The notes beneath the pieces are model-generated. The model was not told the DNA's origin, ran no database searches, and saw nothing but the letters and a program-made list of their open reading frames with translations. 64,000 nt of DNA from Planctomycetaceae bacterium (GTDB lineage Bacteria; Planctomycetota; Planctomycetia; Planctomycetales; Planctomycetaceae). Position numbers and translations under genes: made by a program. The stretch spans positions 2,046,001 to 2,110,000 of the forward strand of contig CP051247.1 in assembly GCA_017795105.1 (NCBI GenBank). The letters run 5' to 3'. Positions 39,982 to 48,658 of this stretch are shown here, one piece after another. Position 1 is the stretch's first letter. Every line of letters starts with the position of its first letter.

Positions 39982-40225
39982 AAGTCTGCTCTGCAAACGC
40001 AGCGTGCAGGCTGGGATAGCCGTCCGGCGTATCCCAGAGCAAATGCCCGTTCGATGCCTTTTTTAACTGTCGAATTCCCATTCGAACCCATCTCGGACGA
40101 ATTTCGCAAAAAAGTCCGTCCCTTCTGTCCCCTGCTCCGCCTTTGTTTCGCTTCTCAAGGCAGGACACAACACACAACACTGGCGATTCATCGCCGGGCC
40201 CACTCACAAGACAGGAGTGCAAGAC

Positions 40226-40657
40226 ATGAATCGCCTTATCGTTTCGATCTCGACCCTCGCCGTTCTCACCGCCTTCATCGTTCCGGTTGCCGAAGCCGGC
40301 AGCTGTTCTTCGAGCGGCTATCGCACCTCTTACTACCGCGTCAGCACGCCGAGCTACGAAGTTCGCCGCCCGGTGAGCTGCAGCAAGCCTCCGAAGCTCG
40401 GCTTCTATGGGGAAATCTGCCGCCACGGCATGATGGTGCACGATGTCGAGCGTCGTTCGCTGGCCTGGTACGCCGGACTGGAAGAAGGCGATGTCATCAC
40501 GCGGGTCGATGGCGAACGCATTCACTGTGAGCGGGACTGGGACGACGCCATGCGGCACGCCTGCGATGAACTCTGCCTGGTCGTCATCAAGTGCGATTGC
40601 GGCAAGATCGAAACCATCCACATCGACCTGAACCGGAACAAGCGTCGCAGCTACTAA
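40226..40657 (+). CDS. Small secreted protein with PDZ-like domain
   Basis: This gene encodes 143 aa from the ATG at 40226, with AGGAG 9 bases upstream. Signal peptide about 24 residues (ending AEAGS). The middle has a PDZ-type core: YGEICRHGMMVHDVERRSLAWYAGLEEGDVITRVDGERI, followed by a Cys-rich part (CDELCLVVIKCDCGK). Six or more Cys suggest disulfides or metal binding outside the cytoplasm. Substrate or partner unknown. Next to it lies a perfect hairpin. Confidence 0.8.
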   Translation: MNRLIVSISTLAVLTAFIVPVAEAGSCSSSGYRTSYYRVSTPSYEVRRPVSCSKPPKLGFYGEICRHGMMVHDVERRSLAWYAGLEEGDVITRVDGERIHCERDWDDAMRHACDELCLVVIKCDCGKIETIHIDLNRNKRRSY

Positions 40658-40744
40658 TCGAAACACGACGATTCGAAGGATTGGCTCAGACGCGTGCATC
40701 TGGGCCATCCCGTAAATCGAGTCGTCAATCGAATTCGCTGACCT

Positions 40745-40780
40745 GCAAGGCCTTCACGACTGGAGTCGTGAAGGCCTTGC
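40745..40780. repeat. 36-base perfect palindrome (family H)
   Basis: GCAAGGCCTTCACGACT and its exact inverse AGTCGTGAAGGCCTTGC are separated by two bases (GG). It could terminate the PDZ gene transcript or belong to the REP-like repeats of the window. It is the strongest hairpin by base pairs. Confidence 0.85.
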
Positions 40781-40939
40781 TCTATGACCGGTCGCATCCG
40801 AGTCGAGCGAACGCTTTCGCTGAGGAACAAACATCGGGTACAGTCAGACGCACGGAACATCGGCCGTTTTCTTTCGGCTGTTGAAGCGAGAACTTCACTC
40901 GCAGCATTCCCTCGTCCTTTCTGCACTCCGGGAGTTCCC

Positions 40940-42385
40940 ATGGGACATCGCGTCTGGCTCGTTCTGTTCGCCCTGCTCTGCATCATGCCGTCGGTTACTC
41001 ATGGGGCCGATCAGCCGAACGTGCTGATGATCACCGTCGACGACATGAACTGGGATTCGGTCGGGGCCTTCGGATGTCCGCTCAAAGGGATCACGCCGAA
41101 CATCGACCAGCTTGCAGCGGAAGGAATGCGTTTCGAACACGCCCATGTCACGATTGCGATCTGCCAGCCGACCCGGTCGGTCTGGATGACCGGGCGTTAT
41201 CCGCATCGCAACGGAGCCCTCGGCTTCGACCCGATCAATCGCGAAGTCCCCACTCTTCAGGAATCGCTGCGGGACGCGGGCTACTTCAATGGCATTCTCT
41301 CCAAGATCGAACACCTGGAACCGAAGGAGAAGTTCTGCTGGGACTTCGAAGGTGCGATGAACGATCTGGGGCGGGGTCGTGTTCCGGAGAAGTATTTCGA
41401 ATTAACAAAGAACTTCCTCGCGGCGGCCGATCAGGCGGAGAAGCCGTTCTTCCTGATGGCGAATTCCAACGATCCTCACCGGCCGTTCGCCGGCAGTGCC
41501 CAGGAACAGGGCCGTCGCGGTAAGAAGAACAAGAAACAGGCTAGAGCCCCCGCGTATCCGGAATCGGAACCGTTCTGCTCGCCGGACGAAGCCATCGTTC
41601 CCGGCTTTCTCCCCGATCTGCCCGATATTCGTCAGGAATTGAGCGAGTATTTCACCTCAGTGCATCGAGCCGATGCAATTACCGGAGCCGTGCTGAAGGC
41701 CCTCGATGAAAGCGGACATCGCGACAACACGCTGGTTGTTTTCATGAGCGACCACGGCATGCCGCTGCCCTTCGCCAAGACAAACTGCTATCTCAACAGC
41801 ACGAAGACGCCGCTGATCGTTCGCTGGCCGGGCCGGATCTCGGCGGGAGCGGTCGATGATCAGCATCTGGTTTCGGGCATCGACTTCATGCCTACCGTTC
41901 TCGATGCACTGCAGTTGACTCTTCCGCCGGGCATGGATGGCCGCAGCTATCTGCCGATTCTTCGAGGGGAATCACAGAAGGATCGCGACTGGGTCTTCAC
42001 AAGCATCAACACGCTTTCCAGTAAAAAGCCGTTCCCGATGCGGGCGATCACCACGCGGACACACGGCTACATCTTTAACGCCTGGGCCGATGGCGAAACG
42101 GTCTTCAAGAATGAATCGCAGAACGGGTTGACGTTCAAAGCGATGCAGCAGGCGGCTCAGAACGATCCGGAGATCGCCGAACGTGTGAAGCTGTTCCAGT
42201 ATCGCCAGCCGGAGGAGCTCTACAACTACGAACAGGATCCGGCTGCCCGAGAGGATCTCTCGGAAGACAACGGCAAACGGGAAATCTTGGTCGATCTGCG
42301 AAACCAGCTGGAAACAATCATGGCAGAAACCGATGATCCACAGCTGGAGAATTACCGTTCGTATCTGAAATCTGTCGCAGAATAG
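40940..42385 (+). CDS. Secreted sulfatase
   Basis: This gene encodes 481 aa from the ATG at 40940, with GGGAG 6 bases upstream. Signal peptide about 22 residues (ending THGADQ). Metal aspartates D34-D35 (TVDDMNW). Formylglycine motif C75-Q-P-T-R79; Thr instead of Ser at the fourth position is a permitted variant of C-x-P-x-R. FMSDHGMPLPFAKTN lies near residue 270. The DDMNWDS opening resembles heparan-N-sulfatase-type enzymes, but the substrate is not decided. It stands alone, with the TPM genes following after 41 bases. Confidence 0.92.
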   Translation: MGHRVWLVLFALLCIMPSVTHGADQPNVLMITVDDMNWDSVGAFGCPLKGITPNIDQLAAEGMRFEHAHVTIAICQPTRSVWMTGRYPHRNGALGFDPINREVPTLQESLRDAGYFNGILSKIEHLEPKEKFCWDFEGAMNDLGRGRVPEKYFELTKNFLAAADQAEKPFFLMANSNDPHRPFAGSAQEQGRRGKKNKKQARAPAYPESEPFCSPDEAIVPGFLPDLPDIRQELSEYFTSVHRADAITGAVLKALDESGHRDNTLVVFMSDHGMPLPFAKTNCYLNSTKTPLIVRWPGRISAGAVDDQHLVSGIDFMPTVLDALQLTLPPGMDGRSYLPILRGESQKDRDWVFTSINTLSSKKPFPMRAITTRTHGYIFNAWADGETVFKNESQNGLTFKAMQQAAQNDPEIAERVKLFQYRQPEELYNYEQDPAAREDLSEDNGKREILVDLRNQLETIMAETDDPQLENYRSYLKSVAE

Positions 42386-42426
42386 ATCCCGGCTTCACGA
42401 AATCGTCCTGAAAGAGTTTCCGTCCG

Positions 42427-43221
42427 ATGCGAATCCTGCTGTTGATGTTGCTCACCTCCGTCTGTTTTCTGCAGCCCGCTTTGGCGCAGCCTCAGGAGAA
42501 CTTCCGTATCGAGCTCGATCCGCCGGGGCAGCGGGACTTCATTCTCGACCGGGCCAATCTGATCACGCCGGAAGATGAAGCCGAGATCAAAGAACTGGCC
42601 GACAAGCTGCTCACCGACACGGCTGCTCCGCTGGTGATCGTCACCATCAATTCGATGAGCGATCACGGCGGAATGGGACTGCGGATCGAGACCTTTGCCC
42701 GCCTGCTGTTCGACCAGTGGCAAATCGGTCCCGCTGAAGTGAACAAGAACGTCTGGAACAAAGGGATCCTGCTTCTCGTTTCCAAGAACGACCGGAAAGC
42801 CCGGATCGAACTGGGAGCCGGTTGGGGACGGGAGAAGGATCAACTTTGCCAGCAGATCATGAACGAGCAGATCATTCCCCGCTTCAAGGAGGGAGACTAC
42901 TCGGCGGGGATCAAAGCGGGAGCCGTGTCGCTCGAACGGATGGCTCGCGATCTGAAGCTGCCGGCCGCTCCCAAACCAGCCTGGTATTACCCGGTGATGA
43001 TCGGCGTGGTCGCTCTGGGAATTTTCACCGTTGTCTCGATGATTCGTCGAGGCACGGGTGGCTGGGCGTGGCTCTTCTGGGGCTTTGTCTTCGCCGCGAT
43101 CGGCACGGTGCTCTACCACATGGCCACGAGTTCCGGCAGCAGCAGTGGCGGCGGGTTCTCGGGAGGCTCGTTCGGCGGAGGTGGCTTCTCCGGCGGCGGT
43201 GGAGCGAGCGGCTCCTGGTAG
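42427..43221 (+). CDS. TPM-domain protein (YgcG-like), secreted with Gly-rich tail
   Basis: This gene encodes 264 aa. Signal peptide of 20 residues (ending LALAQP). The TPM domain follows (residues about 35-175: DFILDRANLITPEDEAEIKELADKLLTDTAAPLVIVTI, then WNKGILLLVSKNDRKARIELGAGWG). A membrane segment at 190-220 and a second at 225-245 precede a Ser/Gly-rich tail (GGGFSGGSFGGGGFSGGGG). The family binds metal and includes proteins affecting photosystem repair and ER/vesicle stress; a clear bacterial role is not known. The next gene has the same domain. Confidence 0.88.
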   Translation: MRILLLMLLTSVCFLQPALAQPQENFRIELDPPGQRDFILDRANLITPEDEAEIKELADKLLTDTAAPLVIVTINSMSDHGGMGLRIETFARLLFDQWQIGPAEVNKNVWNKGILLLVSKNDRKARIELGAGWGREKDQLCQQIMNEQIIPRFKEGDYSAGIKAGAVSLERMARDLKLPAAPKPAWYYPVMIGVVALGIFTVVSMIRRGTGGWAWLFWGFVFAAIGTVLYHMATSSGSSSGGGFSGGSFGGGGFSGGGGASGSW

Positions 43222-43281
43222 GCTTCCTTTCCGAACCGATTTGATTCACGCACACAGTTTGACGAGACATCAGGACTTGCG

Positions 43282-43962
43282 ATGACAACCGCACTGGAAA
43301 AGCAGTTTGGAAAGCCGGAACAGGCCGAGATCACAGCCGCGATTGCGGCCGCGGAGAAGAAAACATCCGCCGAGATCGTTCCGGTCATCGCGGAAGCCTC
43401 GGGCCGCTACGATCGAGCGGAAGATGTCGCCGGGGTCTGGCTCGGATTGATTCTGCTGGCCATCACCTGGGCGCTTTACCCTCCCATCGAGATGGCGGAA
43501 GGCAGCTGGGCCGCGGGACACCCTGTCCAGCAGCTCGTCGCCTTTCTGCTCGTGACACTGATCGGTTTTCTGATTGGGGCCTCACTGGCGAGTCAGTTCA
43601 ACGGACTCCGTCGGCTCTTTACGCCAGCCGATCAGATGGCCGATGAAGTCTGGCTGAAAGCACGGGCCATGTTCTTCGATCAGCGGGTTCATCACACCGC
43701 CGGAGCAACCGGAGTGATGATTTATGTCTCCCTGTTCGAGCATCGGGCGGTGATCATCGCCGACCAGAAGATTCTCGATCAACTTGGTCAGGATCGTTTG
43801 AATGTCCTCTGCAATGAGATGACGGCCGGCTTCCGCACGGCCGGGATCATCCCGTCAATGAAGTCGACCATCGAGAAACTGGGCGAAGAACTCGGCAAAG
43901 TCCTGCCGCGAGAAACAGATGACGTCAACGAACTGTCCGACGCCCTGATTCTGCTCTCGTAA
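43282..43962 (+). CDS. Second TPM-domain protein, membrane type
   Basis: This gene encodes 226 aa. No signal peptide: it begins with an N-terminal helix (LEKQFGKPEQAEITAAIAAAEKKTSAEIVPVI), two membrane helices (VWLGLILLAITWALYPP, LVAFLLVTLIGFLIGASL), then a TPM-like C-terminal half (VWLKARAMFFDQRVHHTAGATGVMIYVSLFEHRAVIIADQ). The pair TPM/TPM in tandem, one with a signal and Gly-rich tail and one membrane-only, is a recurring arrangement. It is likely co-transcribed with the first. The gene ends at the inverted-repeat element at 43988. Confidence 0.85.
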   Translation: MTTALEKQFGKPEQAEITAAIAAAEKKTSAEIVPVIAEASGRYDRAEDVAGVWLGLILLAITWALYPPIEMAEGSWAAGHPVQQLVAFLLVTLIGFLIGASLASQFNGLRRLFTPADQMADEVWLKARAMFFDQRVHHTAGATGVMIYVSLFEHRAVIIADQKILDQLGQDRLNVLCNEMTAGFRTAGIIPSMKSTIEKLGEELGKVLPRETDDVNELSDALILLS

Positions 43963-43987
43963 ACACCCTCCACCCAAGTGGAGTCCA

Positions 43988-44122
43988 GTAGGGTCCGCTG
44001 TGCGGACGCGTATTGTGTGTCCCTCGAAGCACTCAGGCGCCATTGTTTTGAAAATCGTTGTGAAGCAACGAGACTCCGTTCTGCATTCAACACGGTTTCC
44101 GCGTCCGCACAGCGGACCCTAC
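43988..44122. repeat. Bipartite palindromic element (family E)
   Basis: A 23-base arm at 43988-44010 (GTAGGGTCCGCTG...GGACGCG) and its exact reverse complement at 44100-44122 are separated by 89 bases. Each arm contains GTCCGC-TGT-GCGGAC, a hairpin by itself. It lies between two convergent genes (TPM, TPR) and may serve as a terminator as well. Confidence 0.88.
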
Positions 44123-44168
44123 GTTTCTCTACAGGAGTGGAGTCCCTGCGTTACTCGTTGAGAGGCTG

Positions 44169-46703
44169 CTATTTCAACTGCTGGGCCAGTTCTTCGAATT
44201 GCCGGTCGAGCACTTCTGAGCCAGTCGTCGGGTAGAGCAGTTGTGAAATCTGAACCAGCTTCTTCGCTTCGGGCTTTCGGTCGGTCAGCAGACAGGCGCG
44301 AGCCAGTTCGAGGCGTGCCCGATGCCAGTCCCGGCTCCCCTGTTTCGTGGCCGCGACCATCCCCTTCCAGAGTTCATAGAGCTGTTCGAAGCAGTCGGCA
44401 TTGTTGCATTCGCGGAGCAGCGCGGAGAGACGCTGCGTGATCGGATCGGCTGGTCCGGCGGACTTCGCGAGTTCCTGATAGATGGGAATCGACCGGCTGA
44501 GCCGCCCCAGGGTGTAATGAGCCTCCGCTTCCCCCAGCCGCAGTGCGACCAGTTCCTCCGGAGTCAGCGAGTTCCTTTTTCCGGGCGAGGTCAGATCCTG
44601 GATGAGCCTCAACTGGATTCCGGCCAGAATCTGCTCCGACTGCGGATCAGGCGAATTGACGTCGGCCAGCTGGTTGATCAGGAACAGTGTTTCCGAAGCA
44701 TCCCCCGCGGTCACTCGCTCGTTTTTAAAGAGCGCCATCGCTTCCTGCGAACGCCCCTGTCGGGCCAGCATGATCCCCTTGTAAGCGGTGACCATCCGCA
44801 ACCAGCGTTGTCGAGCAGCCGGTTCGGCCACGGCGGCGAGAGGCGAATCGGTAATCTGCAGTTGCTGTTCAAGCTGGTCGAGCGCTCCGGGAAGCACGGG
44901 ATGCAGACCCGTTTCGTACTTCAACAACAGCCGGCAGGCATTCAACAGAGCATCGACCTGAGCAGGCGACTGCAACTTCTCCCAGTCGGTTCCTTCCAGC
45001 AGCCGGTTTCCGAACAGCACGGCTTCTTTCATGACATCGAGGGAAGCGGTCGCATCGTCGGAGAGCAGCGCGTCGTAACATTGCCCCAACCGGAGTTGAG
45101 CCGCGTAGTAACGCTCGTGCGTTCGCGGGAACTGCATGTATTCAAGGATCGCATCCCGATACTGCTTACGGGCGAAGGTCAGCTCCGCCTGCAGCCAGCG
45201 GGCCTCGAAACTCGATTCGCGTTCAGAGTAGCGCTGCAGATGGTCGGCAATCGCAGCCGCGTAGGCGTTCAAGCGTTCGACACTTGGACCAGCCGAGTAT
45301 TGCCGCTGCAGACTTGTGATCCAGAGCAGATGAACCTGTTCCATGCCTGGCAGGTTCGGAGAACTGCGCCAGATCGACTCGAGTTGACTCGCCGCCTGAT
45401 CGAACATCCGCTCCTGAAAATAAACCGCGGCGATCTCTCGAGCCAGTTCGACCAACTGCTCGTATCGCCCCTGACTCGTTGCCACCGCGATGCCGGCTTC
45501 ATACTGCTTCCGAGCCTCGACGGCGTCGCCGGTCCGGGCGGCTTCCCGAGCCAGTCGGACTTTCTGAGCCAGCTCCGGACCGAACTGGTGGATGGCGTAA
45601 CTCTCGCGCAACTCCGTCGCGACCAGCTCGGCGTCAAACGTATGCCCCTCGCGAGCGAGCTGAGCCATGCGGGTCCGCACTTCTCTGATCAACTGATCGG
45701 CCAGGGCGTCGTCGCCCTTCATCCGCACTTCAACCGACATGGCGATCAACGCCTGCAGACGAAGCCCCCGCAGTTGCGGCGACAGTTCCCCCTCGGGACC
45801 AGCCAGCTTCGGCACGAACTCAGCCCCTTCGGTGGGACGGTTCTGTTCGAGCAGATAGCGAACCCGTTCGGCTCCGGCTCGCTGGCGGAACGACGTCGAA
45901 TCCGATTCCGCACGGACAGTGTCGTACAGGCGATCAAAATCGCCCCGTCGATTCTCAAGACGGGCGGCGGTCAGCAACAGCAGTTGTGCTTCCAGATAGT
46001 TCTGATCAGAAAGCAGCGAACGACGAACGGCCTGCAACGCCGAGCGCCCTTCGGAAAGCAGTCGGTTCCGTTCGCCGATGTTCTCCCGCTGCACCTCGGC
46101 GAGCCGAATGTTGACGCGACCGAGCGCAAGGACGAAGGCTTCTTCGTCGATGCTGATAAGTCCCTCATCGCGACCAAGTTTTCCAGACTGTTTCTGGCGA
46201 TCGACGATCTGCCGGGCGACTCCCAGGTCCTGCAACGCCTTGCGGCCGATGGTTTGCAACTCTCGAAGCAACTCCGGATTTTTCGGGTCGAGCTGCCGCA
46301 CCCAGAAGATCTGCTCCAGCTTCGAAGCCTGCAGCAATGCCGCCTCAAAACGGCAGCGTTCGGCGTAGGCTCCCTGCACGTCGAGCAGACGAGCCGCCTG
46401 CTCCCAGAGTTCGAGGGCTTCGGTCCACGGCACGGAATGGGCATGATCGCGGAAGGTGCGGGCCAGTTCGAGCCGGTAGATAATCTGATCGCCGGGCCGC
46501 ATGGCCGAGTCGTTCAATGCCCGTTGGCACAGCAGCTCGGCCAGTTGAAACAGCCGCCGTTCGCGCAGCGACGCAAAGTACCGCTCCTGAGCATCGCCCG
46601 GATTGACGATCACAAACTCGCGATCATCCGCCCGCGAAACTCCGCACGCACCCTCCCCGCACAACAGCATCAGCCCGATGATGAGGGAGGGAAGGACCTT
46701 CAT
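44169..46703 (-). CDS. Large secreted TPR-like helical protein
   Basis: This gene encodes 844 aa from the ATG at 46703, where a signal peptide begins (MKVLPSLIIGLMLLCGEGA, cleaved near SRADD). The rest is helix-turn-helix repeats of the TPR type (LYDTVRAESDSTSFRQRAG, ARTGDAVEARKQYEAGIAVA, LGEAEAHYTLGRLSRSIPIYQEL). No catalytic motif. Repeats of this kind bind proteins. Its neighbours give no clear partner. A start further upstream would add an unlikely leader. Confidence 0.8.
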   Translation of the reverse strand: MKVLPSLIIGLMLLCGEGACGVSRADDREFVIVNPGDAQERYFASLRERRLFQLAELLCQRALNDSAMRPGDQIIYRLELARTFRDHAHSVPWTEALELWEQAARLLDVQGAYAERCRFEAALLQASKLEQIFWVRQLDPKNPELLRELQTIGRKALQDLGVARQIVDRQKQSGKLGRDEGLISIDEEAFVLALGRVNIRLAEVQRENIGERNRLLSEGRSALQAVRRSLLSDQNYLEAQLLLLTAARLENRRGDFDRLYDTVRAESDSTSFRQRAGAERVRYLLEQNRPTEGAEFVPKLAGPEGELSPQLRGLRLQALIAMSVEVRMKGDDALADQLIREVRTRMAQLAREGHTFDAELVATELRESYAIHQFGPELAQKVRLAREAARTGDAVEARKQYEAGIAVATSQGRYEQLVELAREIAAVYFQERMFDQAASQLESIWRSSPNLPGMEQVHLLWITSLQRQYSAGPSVERLNAYAAAIADHLQRYSERESSFEARWLQAELTFARKQYRDAILEYMQFPRTHERYYAAQLRLGQCYDALLSDDATASLDVMKEAVLFGNRLLEGTDWEKLQSPAQVDALLNACRLLLKYETGLHPVLPGALDQLEQQLQITDSPLAAVAEPAARQRWLRMVTAYKGIMLARQGRSQEAMALFKNERVTAGDASETLFLINQLADVNSPDPQSEQILAGIQLRLIQDLTSPGKRNSLTPEELVALRLGEAEAHYTLGRLSRSIPIYQELAKSAGPADPITQRLSALLRECNNADCFEQLYELWKGMVAATKQGSRDWHRARLELARACLLTDRKPEAKKLVQISQLLYPTTGSEVLDRQFEELAQQLK

Positions 46704-47001
46704 GAAACCAGTTTCGCTCTGGTTTGAGTGACGGGAGACCAATTGACCGGGGGGGAATCTCGATCCGCAGCCGGGAATTCTTTTGAACCACGGAGACACA
46801 GAGAACACAGAGTTTCCCGTGTCTCTCGAACGAGTGACTCGTTGAAAATCGCCAGTGAACCTGAAGACGAGAGACGACTTCACGATCAGCCAGGCTCTTC
46901 CTCTCTGTGTCTCTGTGGTGCACTTTCGGCAGTTGCCGAGAAGGCGTTTGAACGCGCCCCGGTGAATTGCCCCGGGGCGAGTCCCGTTATCGATTGAGGA
47001 G
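46704..47001. repeat. Inverted-repeat element (family F) and hairpin between TPR and alaC genes
   Basis: CCACGGAGACACAGAGA (46788-46804) and TCTCTGTGTCTCTGTGG (46902-46918) are inverse repeats with one mismatch around 97 bases. At 46955-46979 CGCCCCGG / CCGGGGCG form an 8-bp stem with a 9-base loop just after the alaC stop on the minus strand, a possible terminator without a clear T-tract. No gene. Confidence 0.65.
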
Positions 47002-48240
47002 TCAGGTTTCCGAAGTGACGGCGGTCTTGTTCAGGCAGCGGTCGATTTGACGGACGGCCTGGCGGAGTCGGTGGACATTTTCGACGATGGCCAGACGGAG
47101 ATAGCCTTCGCCATCTTCGCCGAAACCGCGGCCCGGACTCACGGCGACGCCGGCTTCGTCCAGGAGTTTCATCGAGAAGTCGATCGAGCCCATCTGAGCC
47201 CACGGTTCGGGAATCTTGGCCCAGACGAACATTGTTCCTTTCGGACGTTCGATCTCCCAGCCGATCCGTTCGAGACCGTCACAGAGGGCATCGCGACGCA
47301 GCTGGTATTCGGAGGCGACATTTTCGACGGCGGCTTCACAATGTCGCATGGCAACAATGGCGGCGATCTGCGTCGGCTGGAACAGACCGTAATCGTAGTA
47401 GCCTTTGATGGTCGCCAGAGCCCGGACCATTTCCTGGTTGCCGGCGCAGAAACCAACACGCCAGCCGGCCATGCTGTAGCCCTTGCTCATTGTCGTGAAT
47501 TCGACTCCCACATCGCTCGCGCCCGGCGAGGAGAGGAAGCTCGGGGCCTTGTAGCCATCGAACACGATGTCGGCGTAGGCGAAGTCCGAAATGACCATGA
47601 ACTCGTACTTCTTGGCGAGTTTCACGAGGTCATCGTAGAAATCCTGCTCGACCACGGTCGTGCTCGGATTGTGCGGGAAGTTGACGATCACCAGCTTCGG
47701 CTTCGGGTACAGATGTTCGCAGGTGTAGGCGATATTCTGCAGGAACTTCTCCGGCTCGCGGCAGTCGAGCGAGATCACGTTGCCAGCGGCCAGAGCGACG
47801 GCGTACACGTGAATCGGGAAGTAAGGAGCCGGCACAATCGCGGTGTCGCCCGGGCCCATGAGTGCCAGGCAGAGGTGGCTGAAGCCTTCCTTGGAACCGA
47901 TGCAGGTGACGATTTCGTTGTCGGGGTCGAGCCGGACGCCGTACTTCTTGAAGTAACGGGCGGCGACTTCTTTGCGAAGGTTCGCGATGCCGTTCGAAAC
48001 CGAATAACGGTGATTCCGCGGATCGGACAGCGCTTCGGTCATTTTCTCGACGATCAGCGGATCAGGCGGATCGGTCGGATTGCCCATGCCCAAATCGATG
48101 ACATCGACGCCCGCCACCCGCTTCTGATACTTCAGCTTATTGATCTTGCCGAACATGTAGGGCGGCAGCCGTTTGACACGGTCAGCAACGGGAATGGAGA
48201 ACGGGTTGTCCGTAAACGGGACTTCTGATTCACTTCGCAT
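47002..48240 (-). CDS. alaC: PLP-dependent class I aminotransferase, AlaC-like
   Basis: This gene encodes 412 aa. The sequence follows E. coli AlaC, the glutamate-pyruvate aminotransferase (alanine synthesis): RLPPYMFGKI, VIDLGMGNPTDPP, CIGSKEGFSHL, NFPHNPSTT, DFAYADIVFDGYKAPS, TTMSKGYSMAGWRVGF with the PLP lysine K253, and SPGRGFGEDGEGYLRLAIVEN. Length fits. It is cytoplasmic. Closest alternatives are other members of the Ia subfamily that include LL-diaminopimelate aminotransferase, but the AlaC-specific blocks favour AlaC. Confidence 0.88.
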   Translation of the reverse strand: MRSESEVPFTDNPFSIPVADRVKRLPPYMFGKINKLKYQKRVAGVDVIDLGMGNPTDPPDPLIVEKMTEALSDPRNHRYSVSNGIANLRKEVAARYFKKYGVRLDPDNEIVTCIGSKEGFSHLCLALMGPGDTAIVPAPYFPIHVYAVALAAGNVISLDCREPEKFLQNIAYTCEHLYPKPKLVIVNFPHNPSTTVVEQDFYDDLVKLAKKYEFMVISDFAYADIVFDGYKAPSFLSSPGASDVGVEFTTMSKGYSMAGWRVGFCAGNQEMVRALATIKGYYDYGLFQPTQIAAIVAMRHCEAAVENVASEYQLRRDALCDGLERIGWEIERPKGTMFVWAKIPEPWAQMGSIDFSMKLLDEAGVAVSPGRGFGEDGEGYLRLAIVENVHRLRQAVRQIDRCLNKTAVTSET

Positions 48241-48658
48241 GGTCGCGGTTCAATGGTCCTGGAGGATTGGAGTGGGTGCAGCAGAGCGCGGCTGTCATAT
48301 CATACTCAGTCGATTCCGAACAGGACAGTATTTCTCCCAGTCAGGTTCAGCAGGTTTTCAAGGGGGAACGCATCCATCGAGACAGATGAGTCAGCTCCCA
48401 AGCCGACAATTCGACGAGGTTGCGTGGAACGGGGGATCGGTTGCTCAGAGGGTATGAACGACTCCCGGGTAGCCCCGGTTGATTCAACCGGGGTGGCGAA
48501 GCCACAAGAGGTCGCACTCAACGCCTGAGGGATTATGCTTGTCAGCACGAGAACGATTGACCTCGTGCCGACTGCGTCGGCCGCGGTAGCGGAGCAACCG
48601 GGGCTACCCCGTTTGTCACCCGTCTGTTGACATGGCCGGGCCACCCAGACGAAACGCG
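48241..48658. repeat. Inverted-repeat element (family G) upstream of alaC
   Basis: GGGTAGCCCCGGTTG (48467-48481) and CAACCGGGGCTACCC (48595-48609) are perfect inverse repeats separated by 113 bases; AACCGGGG just inside the first arm (48486-48493) can pair with it as a local hairpin. The stretch 48616-48650 shares GTCACCCG...GGGCCACCC with 50410-50444, which may be a remnant of another family. No gene. Confidence 0.7.

Larger units (their letters stand above)
39690..40225. other. Repeat-rich intergenic region between the POT and PDZ genes
   Basis: About 530 bases without a gene. It holds a terminator and two bipartite palindromic elements (families C and D), listed separately. The stretch 40000-40200 has no clear feature but should carry the promoter of the PDZ gene. 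Confidence 0.6.

Noticed and set aside
44322..46727. 801-aa open frame on the plus strand opposite the TPR gene
   Set aside because: The minus-strand gene has a signal peptide and TPR repeats; the plus frame has none and is rich in Arg/Gln/Leu as typical for an antisense frame.
47047..48228. 393-aa open frame on the plus strand opposite alaC
   Set aside because: The opposite strand encodes a full aminotransferase with its PLP lysine; this frame shows no motif.
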